DNA of 64,000 nucleotides from Microbacterium memoriense (GCF_025398275.1 NZ_JAODOR010000006.1:1-64000); one strand, 5' to 3'. Positions 1 through 8,623 are shown, counted from the first letter of the stretch. A program made the numbers and translations. Notes: generated by a model not told the origin, from the letters alone.

Positions 1-102
1 GGCAACAACCCGTTCGCGTCGGCACAGGGCATGGGTCAGCGTCCCGCCGGCCCCCGCCCCGGCAACAACCCGTTCGCGTCGGCGCAGGGCATGGGCCAGC
101 GC
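1..102 (+). repeat. 60-bp tandem duplication inside infB linker
   Basis: Bases 1-41 recur at 61-101 with three mismatches. The repeat encodes the peptide unit [15 protein letters not shown] twice in the low-complexity N-terminal linker of IF-2. The array may extend left of the window. Such linkers vary in length between strains. Confidence 0.85.
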
Positions 103-2319
103 CCGAGCCCGACTCCCGGCAACATCCCGCGTCCCCAGGCCCCGCGCCCCGGCGCCCCTCGTCCCGGCGCTCCGCGTCCGGGTGGTCCGGGCCGTCCCGG
201 TGGCGCCGGTCGCCCCGGCGCTCCGTTCCAGCAGCGTCCCGGCGGCCCCGGTCGTCCCGGCGGTGCCGGTGGCTTCCAGCGTCCCGGTGGTGCACCCGGT
301 GCAGCTCCGGCCGGCGGTTTCGCCGGTCGTCCCGGCGGTGGCGGTGGCCGTGGCCGCGGCCCCGGCGGTGGTACGGCAGGTGCCTTCGGTAAGGGTGGCG
401 GCAAGTCCAAGCAGCGCAAGTCGCGTCGGGCGAAGCGGCAAGAATTCGAGATGCGGGATGCCCCGACGGTCGGTGGCGTCAACGTCTCGCGCGGTAACGG
501 CGAGATCATCCGCATGCGCCGCGGCGCATCCATCTCGGACTTCGCCGACAAGATCGAGAACATCACCGGCTACACGGTGCAGCCCGGAACGCTCGTCACC
601 ATCCTGTTCAACCTGGGTGAGATGGCGACCGCGACCGAGTCGCTCGATGAGGCGACCTTCGAGGTCTTGGGCGCCGAACTCGGCTACAAGATCCAGATGG
701 TCTCTCCCGAGGACGAGGACAAGGAACTCCTCGAGACCTTCGGTCTGGACCTCGACCAGGAGCTCGAGGACGAGAGCGAAGACGACCTCGAGATCCGTCC
801 GCCGGTCGTGACCGTCATGGGTCACGTCGACCACGGTAAGACGCGCCTTCTCGATGCGATCCGCAACGCGAACGTCGTCGCCGGTGAAGCCGGTGGCATC
901 ACGCAGCACATCGGTGCGTACCAGGTGTGGACCGAGCACGAGGGCATCGAGCGTGCCATCACGTTCATCGACACCCCGGGCCACGAGGCCTTCACGGCCA
1001 TGCGTGCCCGTGGCGCGCAGGTCACCGACCTCGCGATCCTCGTGGTCGCCGCCGACGACGGCATCATGCCGCAGACGGTCGAGGCGCTCAACCACGCTCA
1101 GGCCGCGAACGTGCCGATCGTGGTCGCGGTCAACAAGGTCGACAAGCCCGACGCCAACCCGGCCAAGGTCCGTCAGCAGCTGACCGAATACGGCCTGGTC
1201 GCCGAGGAGTACGGCGGAGATGTGATCTTCGTGGATGTCTCGGCCCGCGATGGCCTCAACATCCAGGGTCTGCTCGACGCGGTCCTCCTGACGGCGGACG
1301 CCGGGCTCGACCTCACGGCCAACCCGAACAAGGCTGCCCGCGGTGTCGCGATCGAAGCGAAGCTCGACAAGGGTCGCGGTTCGGTTGCCACCGTCCTCAT
1401 CCAGTCCGGAACGCTGCGCGTCGGCGACTCGATCGTCGCGGGCACCGCCTATGGGCGAGTGCGTGCGATGGCGGACGAGAACGGCGACGCTGTTCTGGAG
1501 GCGTACCCGTCGCGTCCGGTGCAGGTGCAGGGTCTGAACTCTGTGCCGCGCGCCGGTGACACCTTCATCGTCACGGAAGAGGATCGCCTCGCCCGTCAGA
1601 TCGCGGAGAAGCGTGAAGCCGCCGAGCGCAATGCCCAGCTGGCCAAGGCCCGCAAGCGCATCTCGCTGGAAGACTTCACGCGTGCTCTCGAGGACGGCAA
1701 GGTCGAGTCGCTCAACCTCATCATCAAGGGTGACGTGTCGGGTGCCGTCGAGGCGCTCGAAGAGTCGCTCCTCAAGATCGAGGTCGACGATTCCGTGCAG
1801 CTGCGGATCATCCACCGTGGTGTGGGTGCTGTCACCGAGTCCGACATCAACCTGGCGACGATCGACAACGCGATCGTCATCGGCTTCAACGTCCGCCCCG
1901 ATCCCAAGGCCCGCGAGCGCGCGGCGCGCGAGGGTGTGGATGTCCGGTTCTACTCGGTCATCTACAACGCGATCGACGACGTCGAGCAGTCGCTGAAGGG
2001 CCTGCTCAAGCCGGAGTACGAAGAGATCCAGTCCGGTGTCGCCGAGATCCGCGAGGTGTTCCGCTCCTCCAAGTTCGGCAACATCGCCGGTGTCATCGTG
2101 CGGTCGGGAACGATCACGCGCAACGCCAAGGCGCGCGTCATCCGCGACGGTGTCGTGCTGGCCGATGGCCTCGCCATCGAGTCGCTGCGCCGCTTCAAGG
2201 ATGACGTCACCGAGGTCCGCACGGACTTCGAGGCCGGTATCGGACTCGGTAAGTTCAACGACATCCAGATCGGCGACGAGATCGAGACCACGGAAATGAT
2301 CGAGAAGCCTCGCGGCTGA
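1..2319 (+). CDS. infB: Translation initiation factor IF-2, 5'-truncated by the window edge
   Basis: This is the GTPase that places initiator fMet-tRNA on the 30S subunit and promotes 70S joining in the cytoplasm. The frame is open from base 1 with no start in view, so the true start lies upstream; 772 codons are present against roughly 900 or more in actinobacterial IF-2. The first ~130 codons are Pro/Gly/Arg-rich linker. The G domain follows: P-loop GHVDHGKT at about nt 819-842, the DTPGHEAF motif near nt 973, and NKVDKP near nt 1131. Domains II to IV complete the protein. It heads the infB-rbfA pair and is separated from rbfA by a perfect hairpin. Identity is certain; only the N-terminus is missing. 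Confidence 0.98.
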   Translation, partial: GNNPFASAQGMGQRPAGPRPGNNPFASAQGMGQRPSPTPGNIPRPQAPRPGAPRPGAPRPGGPGRPGGAGRPGAPFQQRPGGPGRPGGAGGFQRPGGAPGAAPAGGFAGRPGGGGGRGRGPGGGTAGAFGKGGGKSKQRKSRRAKRQEFEMRDAPTVGGVNVSRGNGEIIRMRRGASISDFADKIENITGYTVQPGTLVTILFNLGEMATATESLDEATFEVLGAELGYKIQMVSPEDEDKELLETFGLDLDQELEDESEDDLEIRPPVVTVMGHVDHGKTRLLDAIRNANVVAGEAGGITQHIGAYQVWTEHEGIERAITFIDTPGHEAFTAMRARGAQVTDLAILVVAADDGIMPQTVEALNHAQAANVPIVVAVNKVDKPDANPAKVRQQLTEYGLVAEEYGGDVIFVDVSARDGLNIQGLLDAVLLTADAGLDLTANPNKAARGVAIEAKLDKGRGSVATVLIQSGTLRVGDSIVAGTAYGRVRAMADENGDAVLEAYPSRPVQVQGLNSVPRAGDTFIVTEEDRLARQIAEKREAAERNAQLAKARKRISLEDFTRALEDGKVESLNLIIKGDVSGAVEALEESLLKIEVDDSVQLRIIHRGVGAVTESDINLATIDNAIVIGFNVRPDPKARERAAREGVDVRFYSVIYNAIDDVEQSLKGLLKPEYEEIQSGVAEIREVFRSSKFGNIAGVIVRSGTITRNAKARVIRDGVVLADGLAIESLRRFKDDVTEVRTDFEAGIGLGKFNDIQIGDEIETTEMIEKPRG

Positions 2320-2327
2320 CTCGCATG

Positions 2328-2359
2328 ACGTGAGGGGTGCCTACGGGCACCCCTCACGT
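2328..2359 (+). terminator. Perfect 14-bp hairpin with UACG tetraloop between infB and rbfA
   Basis: ACGTGAGGGGTGCC (2328-2341) pairs perfectly with 2346-2359 around the loop TACG closed by C-G, an extra-stable UNCG-class tetraloop. No T-run follows. rbfA begins only 16 nt after the stem, so it may be a partial terminator, an RNase processing site or an mRNA stabiliser rather than a full stop. Confidence 0.7.
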
Positions 2360-2375
2360 GTCGAAAGGAACAGTC

Positions 2376-2846
2376 ATGGGTAATGAACGTCAGGCACGCC
2401 TCGGCGACCGCATCCGCGTGATCCTCGCCGAACGCCTCGAGAAGGGCCTTCGCGACCCGCGTTTGGGCTTCGTGACGATCACGGACGTCCGCGTCACGGG
2501 CGATCTGCAGCACGCCTCGGTCTTCTACACCGTGTACGGCACCGACGAAGAGCGCCTCTCCTCGGCGCAGGCGCTCGCCTCCGCGACCGGGATGCTGCGC
2601 AGCGAAGTCGGCAAGCACCTGAACATCCGACTGACCCCGTCGTTGGAGTTCATTCCAGATGCGCTGCCCGACAACGCCGGTCACATCGCCGACCTGTTGC
2701 GCGAAGCGCGGGAGCGCGACGCTGCCGTGGCCGGTCTCGCGACCGGTGCATCGTACGCCGGCGACGCAGACCCCTACCTGAAGCCCCGTGAAGAGGGAGC
2801 TGCTGCTCCTGCTCCCGCCGCTTCGGTGAGCGACGACGAGGCCTGA
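2376..2846 (+). CDS. rbfA: 30S ribosome-binding factor A
   Basis: RbfA binds immature 30S subunits and helps mature the 5' end of 16S rRNA, and is linked to cold adaptation. The 156-aa product starts at the ATG preceded by AAAGGAA; an upstream in-frame ATG at 2337 lies inside the hairpin arm and is unlikely. The KH-like fold is recognisable from the N-terminal 'LGDRIRVILAE' and the 'LGFVTITDVRVTGDL' strand-turn-strand. The C-terminal ~35 residues are an Ala/Pro-rich tail common in actinobacteria. It follows infB as in most bacteria. Confidence 0.95.
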   Translation: MGNERQARLGDRIRVILAERLEKGLRDPRLGFVTITDVRVTGDLQHASVFYTVYGTDEERLSSAQALASATGMLRSEVGKHLNIRLTPSLEFIPDALPDNAGHIADLLREARERDAAVAGLATGASYAGDADPYLKPREEGAAAPAPAASVSDDEA

Positions 2847-2851
2847 GCGGA

Positions 2852-3724
2852 CTACACCTCCCGCGGCAAGCGGAGGTGTCCGCCCGAGGCTTCGAGAAGT
2901 CCGTCGGCGATGAGGGAATCGATCGCGCGATCGCGCTGAGCCGCGTCCGGCCAGTCGGGGATCACGGCATCCTGCGGCACGTCGTGGGTGGATGCGTCGC
3001 GCAGCGTCTTCAGGACGGCCCCGCGTGTCTGGCGGTCGCTGCCCTCGTATCGGGCCTGGCGGCGACGGTCGTCGCCCGTGTCCGGATAGCCGGCCGCGCG
3101 CCACGCGCACATCGACGCGACCGGGCATGCCTCGCACTTCGGTGCCCTCGCCGTGCAGACGACCGCACCGAGCTCCATCGTCGCCGCGTTGAAGACCGCG
3201 GCATCCGTGTCGTCGGCCGGTAGGAGAGCATTCATCGCGACGAGGTCGGCCTTGGCCGGCGACCCCGGCTGCGAGCGTCCGGCGACGGCGCGGGCGATCA
3301 CGCGCCGAGTGTTGGTGTCGACGACCGGATGACGATCTCCGTAAGCGAAGACGGCCACGGCGCGCGCCGTGTAGTCGCCGATCCCCGTCAACGCCAGCAG
3401 GGCCTCGACATCGCGCGGGACGACGCCGTCGTGCCGATCACGGATTTCGACCGCCGCGCGGTGGAGCCACAGGGCACGCCGCGGGTACCCGAGGTTCGCC
3501 CACTGCCGCACCGCCTCGGCCGGAGGATCACCGGCGAGGGTCGCGGGTGTCGGCCACCGGCCGAGCCACGCCTCCAGGTGGGGGACCACGCGCGCGACCG
3601 GCGTCTGCTGCAGCATGAATTCGCTCACGAGCGTTCCCCACGCGCCGAAGCTCGGTGCCCGCCACGGCAGTTCGCGCGCGTTGCGTCGGTACCACGCGAT
3701 CAGCGGGGCGGCGAGATCGGGCAT
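2852..3724 (-). CDS. mutY: A/G-specific adenine glycosylase
   Basis: This base-excision repair enzyme removes adenine mispaired with 8-oxoguanine or guanine. The 290-aa protein has the HhH-GPD fold: catalytic Glu35 in SEFMLQQT, the hairpin GIGDYTA at 114-120, and catalytic Asp136 in VVDTN. The 4Fe-4S ligands are Cys190, Cys197, Cys200 and Cys206, with C-X6-C-X2-C-X5-C spacing. It stops soon after the cluster, so it is the short form and lacks most or all of the C-terminal NUDIX-like 8-oxoG recognition domain of E. coli MutY, as seen in other actinobacteria. It converges on rbfA with only 5 bp between stops and interrupts the usual rbfA-truB order. Confidence 0.93.
   Translation of the reverse strand: MPDLAAPLIAWYRRNARELPWRAPSFGAWGTLVSEFMLQQTPVARVVPHLEAWLGRWPTPATLAGDPPAEAVRQWANLGYPRRALWLHRAAVEIRDRHDGVVPRDVEALLALTGIGDYTARAVAVFAYGDRHPVVDTNTRRVIARAVAGRSQPGSPAKADLVAMNALLPADDTDAAVFNAATMELGAVVCTARAPKCEACPVASMCAWRAAGYPDTGDDRRRQARYEGSDRQTRGAVLKTLRDASTHDVPQDAVIPDWPDAAQRDRAIDSLIADGLLEASGGHLRLPREV
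2854..2879 (+). terminator. Hairpin ending rbfA, inside the 3' end of mutY
   Basis: ACACCTCC (2854-2861) pairs with GGAGGTGT (2872-2879). It lies directly after the rbfA stop and overlaps the last codons of the convergent mutY, so it can serve as the end of either transcript. Confidence 0.5.
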
Positions 3725-3752
3725 CCGGACAGCCTACGTCCCACGCCACGTC

Positions 3753-3844
3753 CCGTATTCAGTCCGCACGCGCGGGAGTCGGCGACTCCGCTGCGGAAAT
3801 CCGCGCGCGACCCGGGAGTCCCGCGCCCGGGAGACTGAATACGG
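3753..3844. repeat. 92-bp imperfect palindrome upstream of truB
   Basis: CCGTATTCAGTC (3753-3764) is the exact reverse complement of 3833-3844. Inside, CGCGGGAGTC and GGGAGTCCCGCG continue the symmetry imperfectly, and GGAGTC-GGC-GACTCC (3774-3788) forms a small hairpin. The element fills most of the mutY-truB divergent intergenic region. It could be an extragenic palindromic element or a cruciform; no function can be read from it. Confidence 0.65.
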
Positions 3845-3875
3845 TCCGTGATGGCCGCGACATCGGCGGCCGGAT

Positions 3876-3881
3876 TAGGCT
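3876..3881 (+). promoter_or_regulatory. Leaderless -10 box of truB
   Basis: TAGGCT is followed by 7 nt and the ATG at 3889, matching the actinobacterial TANNNT-N6/7-start pattern in which transcription begins at the start codon. Confidence 0.6.
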
Positions 3882-3888
3882 GGAAGGC

Positions 3889-4785
3889 ATGCCCGAGCCC
3901 CGACCGCAGCCCCGCGGGATCCTCTTGGTGGACAAGCCGCAGGGCATCACGAGCCACGACGTCGTCTCCCGTGCCCGCCGCGCCCTGAACACCCGCAAGA
4001 TCGGCCATGCCGGCACGCTGGACCCCATGGCCACCGGTCTGCTCGTGCTCGGGATCGGCCCGGCGACGCGCCTGCTGACCTTCATCGTGGGCCTCGGGAA
4101 GACCTACGAGGCGACCATCCGGCTCGGCGTCGCGACCGACTCGGATGATGCGGACGGCGTCGAGACGAGCCGTACGGATGCGACCGCGGTCACCGACGAT
4201 CAGATCCGCGCCGGGATCACCCCGTTGACGGGCGACATCTCGCAAGTGCCCAGCACCGTCTCGGCGATCAAGATCGGCGGCAAGCGTGCGTACGACCTCG
4301 CCCGGGCGGGGGAGCACGTGGAACTGCGCGCGCGTGCCGTCACCGTCAGCCGCTTCGACATCGTTGCCGTGCGCCGGGAGGCGGGTGTGGTCGACGTGGA
4401 TGTCGTCGTCGACTGCTCGAGCGGCACCTACATCCGGGCGCTGGCCCGCGATCTCGGCGCGGACCTCGGTGTCGGAGGGCACCTGACGGCGCTCCGCCGC
4501 ACGCGCATCGGGCCGTTCGACGTGGCCGATACCGTCGCCGAGATCGTCCCCGAGGTGGAGTTGCGCGCCGATGCGAGCGTCGCCGCCGACGTGCTCGGTG
4601 TCTTCGCGGTATCGGCGGAGGAAGCCCGCGATCTCCGGCACGGAAAGCGGCTCCCCGGGGCCGCGGCGCGGCTGACCCGCACGACACCCGCGGCCATCGC
4701 ACCGGACGGGGAGCTCATCGGAATCGTCGAGCGTCGCGGCGACGACGTCAAAAGTGTCATGAACATGCCGCAGGGTGACGCATGA
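3889..4785 (+). CDS. truB: tRNA pseudouridine(55) synthase
   Basis: TruB makes pseudouridine 55 in the T-psi-C loop of all tRNAs. The 298-aa protein begins at the ATG behind the TAGGCT box; upstream in-frame codons lie in the palindromic spacer and were rejected. The catalytic Asp45 is in GHAGTLDPMATG, and the N-terminal GILLVDKPQGITSHD and the later GKRAYDLAR are family signatures. The remaining C-terminal region matches the actinobacterial TruB layout. Its stop overlaps the next start (ATGA), so it is translationally coupled to a small membrane protein. Confidence 0.96.
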   Translation: MPEPRPQPRGILLVDKPQGITSHDVVSRARRALNTRKIGHAGTLDPMATGLLVLGIGPATRLLTFIVGLGKTYEATIRLGVATDSDDADGVETSRTDATAVTDDQIRAGITPLTGDISQVPSTVSAIKIGGKRAYDLARAGEHVELRARAVTVSRFDIVAVRREAGVVDVDVVVDCSSGTYIRALARDLGADLGVGGHLTALRRTRIGPFDVADTVAEIVPEVELRADASVAADVLGVFAVSAEEARDLRHGKRLPGAAARLTRTTPAAIAPDGELIGIVERRGDDVKSVMNMPQGDA

Positions 4786-5150
4786 TCGAGTGGTTCGCCC
4801 TCGTGCAGGTCGCCGTCGCCGTCGCCGTCGGGCTCGTCTGCGTGTCGCTCGGGCTCGCCGGGCGTCGTCCCAGCGACCTCAGCGTCGGCGGACTCGCGCT
4901 CATATTCCTGCTTCTCGTGGCGCAGATCGTCGTGGCGATCGTTGCCCCGCTGACGGGCAACCCGCCGACCGGCAGTGCCCTGGAGTTCTGGGTCTACCTG
5001 GTCTCGGCCGTTCTCCTGCCGCCCGCTGCTGTCTTCTGGGCGCTCATCGAACGCAGTCGGTGGAGCACCGTGATCATGGGCATCGCTGCTCTGGCCGTCG
5101 CCGTCATGGTGTGGCGGATGCAGGTCATCTGGACCCTGCCGACGCTGTGA
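4782..5150 (+). CDS. Small four-helix membrane protein, unknown function
   Basis: This 122-aa protein overlaps the truB stop by ATGA. It has about four hydrophobic segments (roughly residues 3-25, 36-58, 70-88, 95-115) separated by short polar turns, and no signal peptide or recognisable catalytic motif. It is probably an integral cytoplasmic-membrane protein. Its coupling to truB and position before ribF suggest co-transcription, but nothing in the sequence says what it does. I do not recognise the family. Confidence 0.75.
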   Translation: MIEWFALVQVAVAVAVGLVCVSLGLAGRRPSDLSVGGLALIFLLLVAQIVVAIVAPLTGNPPTGSALEFWVYLVSAVLLPPAAVFWALIERSRWSTVIMGIAALAVAVMVWRMQVIWTLPTL

Positions 5151-5185
5151 AGGCCCGCTCGCTGCGCGATTATCATGGACAGGTC

Positions 5186-5629
5186 ATGTCAACGCCCCGT
5201 CCCCGAATGACCGGCATCGGCCGCGTCCTCGTGATCGTCTACGCGATCATGGCTCTCGCGGCGACCGGTCGCTCGTTCGTGCAGATCGTCGAAGACTTCG
5301 CCGGCGCCCCGATCGCCTACACACTGTCGGCGATCGCTGCGCTGGTCTACATCCTCGCGACCATCGCGCTCGTGCGCTCCGATTCGCACGCGTGGTACCT
5401 CGTGGCGTGGGTGGCGATCTGCTTCGAATTGGCCGGTGTGCTCATCGTCGGGACGCTGAGTCTCACGCATCCCGAGTTCTTCGCGCACGACGCGACGGTG
5501 TGGTCCGGCTACGGCTACGGCTACTTCTGGATTCCGCTGGCGCTGCCGTTCATCGGCATCTGGTGGCTCGTGACGTCCGGGCGAACCGAACCGGCGGCTG
5601 TCCCCGTCGTGGAGGGATCGAGCTGGTGA
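5186..5629 (+). CDS. Small integral membrane protein, unknown function
   Basis: The 147-aa product starts at the ATG 9 nt after TATCAT, a possible -10 box, 35 nt after the previous stop. It has four predicted helices (about residues 12-30, 43-62, 69-92, 107-130), with a conspicuous aromatic patch GYGYGYFW before the last helix. The C-terminal tail is short and polar. Its stop overlaps the ribF GTG (GTGA). It looks like a conserved actinobacterial membrane protein found next to ribF; function unknown. Confidence 0.75.
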   Translation: MSTPRPRMTGIGRVLVIVYAIMALAATGRSFVQIVEDFAGAPIAYTLSAIAALVYILATIALVRSDSHAWYLVAWVAICFELAGVLIVGTLSLTHPEFFAHDATVWSGYGYGYFWIPLALPFIGIWWLVTSGRTEPAAVPVVEGSSW

Positions 5630-6591
5630 TCGTCTTCCGTGATCCGGCAGATGTGCCCGCCGGTTTCGGCCCGAGCGTCGTGGCCATCGGCAAATTCGAC
5701 GGCGTGCACTCCGGGCACCGTGCGGTGATCGATCGCGCCCGCGTGGCGGCCGCCGATGCCGGTGCGCGCGTCGTGGCCGTGACCTTCGACCGCAACCCGC
5801 TGAGCTTCCTGCGTCCCGAGCTGTGCCCGGAACCACTCGCGAGTCTCGATCAGAAACTGCGGCTTCTCTCCGCCGAGGGGATCGACGCCGTCCTCGTCCT
5901 CCGCTTCGACGCGGCGCTCGCCGATCTCGAGCCGCGCGCCTTCGTCGAGCACGTCCTCGTGGAGTCCCTCGGGGTGAAGACCCTCATGGTGGGCGACGAC
6001 TTCCGTTTCGGTCGGGGCGGCGTGGGGGATCCCGATCTGCTGATCGCCCTGGGCGGCGAGTTCGGCTTCGCGGTCGATGTCGTCGGGGACGTGCACGGTG
6101 GGGGGCGGCGCGTGTCGTCGACCTGGGTACGTGATCTGCTGGATGCCGGCGACGTCGAGGGTGCTGCGCGCTTGCTCGGCCGGCCGCACGCCGTTCAGGG
6201 CGAGGTCGTGCACGGGCTCAAGCGCGGGCGTGAGCTGGGGTTTCCGACCGCGAACCTGTCGACGGACGCGGAGGGCTTCATCCCGGCGGACGGCGTGTAC
6301 GCCGGCTGGTTGATCGACGAAGGCCCGGCAGCGGAGGGCACGCAGCCGATCGGCGCCGTGACCCGGTACCCGGCGGCGATCTCGGTGGGCACGAACCCGA
6401 CCTTCGATGACGTGCATGCGCGCCAGGTCGAGGCCTACGTCCTCGACGAGACGGACCTCGATCTGTACGGACACCGTGTGCAGATCCAGTTCACGTATCG
6501 TGTGCGCGGGATGCTGGCGTTCGACGGCATCGAGGCGCTGATCGATCGCATGGACCAGGACGTCGCGGAGATCCGCCGCGTCCTGGCCTGA
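5626..6591 (+). CDS. ribF: Bifunctional riboflavin kinase / FAD synthetase
   Basis: RibF phosphorylates riboflavin to FMN and adenylylates FMN to FAD. The 321-aa protein starts at a GTG overlapping the previous stop. The N-terminal nucleotidyltransferase domain shows GKFDGVHSGH (about 22-31) and later SSTWVRDLL. The C-terminal kinase domain begins near residue 185 with GEVVHGLKRGRELGFPTANL, followed by the GTNPTFD motif that binds metal and nucleotide. In most actinobacteria truB and ribF are adjacent; here two membrane-protein genes lie between them. A single flavin pathway enzyme at this position fits the translation-factor cluster. Confidence 0.96.
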   Translation: MIVFRDPADVPAGFGPSVVAIGKFDGVHSGHRAVIDRARVAAADAGARVVAVTFDRNPLSFLRPELCPEPLASLDQKLRLLSAEGIDAVLVLRFDAALADLEPRAFVEHVLVESLGVKTLMVGDDFRFGRGGVGDPDLLIALGGEFGFAVDVVGDVHGGGRRVSSTWVRDLLDAGDVEGAARLLGRPHAVQGEVVHGLKRGRELGFPTANLSTDAEGFIPADGVYAGWLIDEGPAAEGTQPIGAVTRYPAAISVGTNPTFDDVHARQVEAYVLDETDLDLYGHRVQIQFTYRVRGMLAFDGIEALIDRMDQDVAEIRRVLA

Positions 6592-6601
6592 CGCGCGGAA
6601 C

Positions 6602-7318
6602 TCAGTACGACGCGGCGTCGACCGCGCCGGTGGCCTGCTCGCCGGCATCCACTCGGCGTGCCTCACCGAGGATGACGGCGCTTCCGCTCGTGCCGAGCCG
6701 TGTCGCGCCGGCGGCGAGCATGGCGAGAGCATCCGCGTAGCTGCGGACCCCGCCGGAGGCCTTCACTTCGACATCCGCGCCGACGTTCGCGCGCATGAGT
6801 TCGACATGGGGGACGGTCGCGCCGCCACCGGCGAACCCGGTCGAGGTCTTGACGAAGTTCGCCCCGCCCGCCTCGGTCAAACGGCTCCCGCGTGCGATCT
6901 GCTCGTCGTCGAGCAACGCGGTTTCCAGGATGACTTTGGTGATGTGTCCGGATGCCGCCGCCACGACCGCGCGGATGTCGTCCGTGACGACATCGTCGAA
7001 GCCGGACCGCAGTGCGCCGATGTTCACAACCATGTCGAATTCGGTCGCCCCGTCGGCCAGAGCCTGCCGGACTTCGGCGACCTTGGCGGCGGTCGATGTG
7101 GTGCCGTGCGGGAATCCGATGACGGTGCCGACGGCGACGCCGGTACCCGTGAGACGCGCAACGGCGTAGGAGATATCGCTCGGGCGCACGCAGACGCTGA
7201 AGACGCCCCATTCCGCCGCGATGTCGAGTTCGGCGTCCACGTCGGCGCGGGTCAATTCGGGCTTGAGGATCGCGTGGTCAAGGGTGGCGGCGAGTGCGCG
7301 TTCGGTGATGGTGGCCAT
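6602..7318 (-). CDS. deoC: Deoxyribose-phosphate aldolase
   Basis: DeoC cleaves 2-deoxyribose 5-phosphate to acetaldehyde and glyceraldehyde 3-phosphate in deoxynucleoside catabolism. The 238-aa protein has the class I aldolase active site: Asp95 in EFDMVVN, Schiff-base Lys157 in FVKTSTGF and Lys186 in VKASGG. The start ATG sits 6 nt behind TACGCT, and an overlapping GGAGGA could also act as a ribosome-binding site. No other deo gene is nearby. It converges on ribF with 10 bp between stops. Confidence 0.95.
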   Translation of the reverse strand: MATITERALAATLDHAILKPELTRADVDAELDIAAEWGVFSVCVRPSDISYAVARLTGTGVAVGTVIGFPHGTTSTAAKVAEVRQALADGATEFDMVVNIGALRSGFDDVVTDDIRAVVAAASGHITKVILETALLDDEQIARGSRLTEAGGANFVKTSTGFAGGGATVPHVELMRANVGADVEVKASGGVRSYADALAMLAAGATRLGTSGSAVILGEARRVDAGEQATGAVDAASY

Positions 7319-7324
7319 TCCTCC

Positions 7325-7330
7325 AGCGTA
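7325..7330 (-). promoter_or_regulatory. Leaderless -10 box of deoC
   Basis: On the minus strand TACGCT is followed by 6 nt and the ATG at 7318. Confidence 0.55.
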
Positions 7331-7414
7331 CGCGCGTGGGCCTGTCGGGAGGACAGCGTGCGGCGACGTGGACCGCGGGTGAACAAAAGATAACGAATGG
7401 GTAACGTGACCCGC

Positions 7415-7420
7415 TAGGGT
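7415..7420 (+). promoter_or_regulatory. -10 box for the phosphodiesterase gene
   Basis: TAGGGT lies 37 nt before the ATG at 7458 and predicts a leader of about 30 nt that contains the GAAGGAA ribosome-binding site. Confidence 0.45.
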
Positions 7421-7457
7421 GGTCGAGACGACGTCGTCACAGCGTGAAGGAACCTCA

Positions 7458-8342
7458 ATGACCGCACCGCCGCGGACCGATGGACTGCCGGCCCTGTTGA
7501 TCGTGTGCGTGTTGGCCGTGGCCAGTGTGGTGATCGGGGCCATGGGGGTCGCGCCCAGCCGGGTCACGGCGGAAGAACTGCTCGGCGCGGCACGTGATCC
7601 GGGGGAGACGGCCTTCGTCGCCGGTCACCGTGGGGGCACGACCGCCGCACCGGAGAACACCCTGCCGGCTGTCCGCGAAGCCCTGCGCGCCGGCTTCGAG
7701 TACGTCGAAGTCGACCTCGTGCTGACCGCCGATGGTCATGCCGTCCTGATGCACGACAGAACCGTGGATCGCACGACCGACGGGCAGGGGTCGGTCGCGG
7801 CTCTGACACTCGACGAGGTGCGCGATCTCGACGCCGGTTCGTGGTTCTCGCCGGCCTTCGCCGGCACCCAGGTACCGACCGCGGAGGAGTTCCTCGATGT
7901 CCTGGCCGGCTCGCACGCCCGAGCGATTCTGGATCTCAAGGGCACCTGGACTCCGGAGGCGGCGGCGACACTGGTGGGCAGTCTGGTCGAGCGTGATCTC
8001 GAGCGGGTCGTGGCTGTCGCGAGCTTCGACGCGCGGACTCTGGCGTACGTGCAGGCACGTTCCGAGGTCGTCGCTCGCCTGATCAGCCTCAAGAAGCTGC
8101 CGAGCGACATCGCGCACGCGGTGCGACAGGTGGGAGCGCGCGGCATCCTGATCGGGAGGAAGGCCCTGGAAGCGCAACCCGAGGTGATCGACGAGTTGCA
8201 CGCCGCAGGGCTGCGGGTGATCGTCTACACGCTCAATTCCGACACCCAGTGGGGGAGGGTCACCGATCTCGGCGTCGACGGGATCGTGACGGACGACGCG
8301 GGGCTGTTGTACTCGTGGCAGCAGGGTCTGGCCGACGGGTAG
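7458..8342 (+). CDS. Glycerophosphodiester phosphodiesterase, membrane-anchored
   Basis: This hydrolyses glycerophosphodiesters to glycerol 3-phosphate and an alcohol. The 294-aa protein has one N-terminal hydrophobic helix (about 11-31), so the catalytic domain is probably outside the membrane. The GDPD motifs are intact: His57-Arg58 in HRGG, Glu66 in PENT, Glu84 and Asp86 in VEVD, and His99 in MHDRTVDRTTDG. I chose the ATG with GAAGGAA 7 nt upstream over an in-frame ATG at 7419. It stands alone, just upstream of the copper operon, with no linker to it. Confidence 0.92.
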   Translation: MTAPPRTDGLPALLIVCVLAVASVVIGAMGVAPSRVTAEELLGAARDPGETAFVAGHRGGTTAAPENTLPAVREALRAGFEYVEVDLVLTADGHAVLMHDRTVDRTTDGQGSVAALTLDEVRDLDAGSWFSPAFAGTQVPTAEEFLDVLAGSHARAILDLKGTWTPEAAATLVGSLVERDLERVVAVASFDARTLAYVQARSEVVARLISLKKLPSDIAHAVRQVGARGILIGRKALEAQPEVIDELHAAGLRVIVYTLNSDTQWGRVTDLGVDGIVTDDAGLLYSWQQGLADG

Positions 8343-8344
8343 GG

Positions 8345-8363
8345 AATACCCCCGGGGGGTATT
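8345..8363 (+). promoter_or_regulatory. CsoR-type copper operator overlapping the copZ -10 box
   Basis: AATACCCCC-G-GGGGGTATT is a 9+1+9 palindrome matching the GC-rich TACCCC...GGGGTA boxes bound by CsoR-family copper repressors. It overlaps TATTAT (8360-8365), a good -10 hexamer, so a bound repressor would block RNA polymerase. The next gene is a copper chaperone, which supports the assignment. No csoR gene is present in the window. Confidence 0.8.
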
Positions 8364-8413
8364 ATTGTTGTCACCGAGGCGAGCGGTATCCGTTCCCGAG
8401 CACAGGAGATGAC

Positions 8414-8623
8414 ATGACGACTCAGACCTTCACGATCGACGGCATGACCTGTGGCCACTGCAGTGCAGCGGTCACGCGCGAGGTGCGAGGTGTCGCGGGT
8501 GTCGATGACGTCGCCGTCGATGTGGCGGCGGGAACCCTCACCGTCACGATGGATGGGGTGGCCGATGCGCAGATCGCCGCGGCGGTCAGCGAGGCGGGGT
8601 ACACGCTCGTCGGCCGGAAGTGA
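8414..8623 (+). CDS. copZ: Copper chaperone, heavy-metal-associated domain
   Basis: The 69-aa protein is a single HMA domain that carries Cu(I) in the cytoplasm and hands it to the CopA pump. The metal-binding motif is MTCGHC, with Cys13 and Cys16, and the beta-alpha-beta-beta-alpha-beta pattern fills the whole length. The start is the ATG after GGAG. It lies 1 nt upstream of copA and behind the copper operator, so copper-induced co-expression is expected. The symbol copZ is by function; some genomes call it copper ion-binding protein. Confidence 0.9.
   Translation: MTTQTFTIDGMTCGHCSAAVTREVRGVAGVDDVAVDVAAGTLTVTMDGVADAQIAAAVSEAGYTLVGRK

Noticed and set aside
36-811. Alternative frames in the infB linker on both strands
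   Set aside because: Pro/Gly/Arg repeats give open frames in every register; only the IF-2 frame continues into conserved domains.
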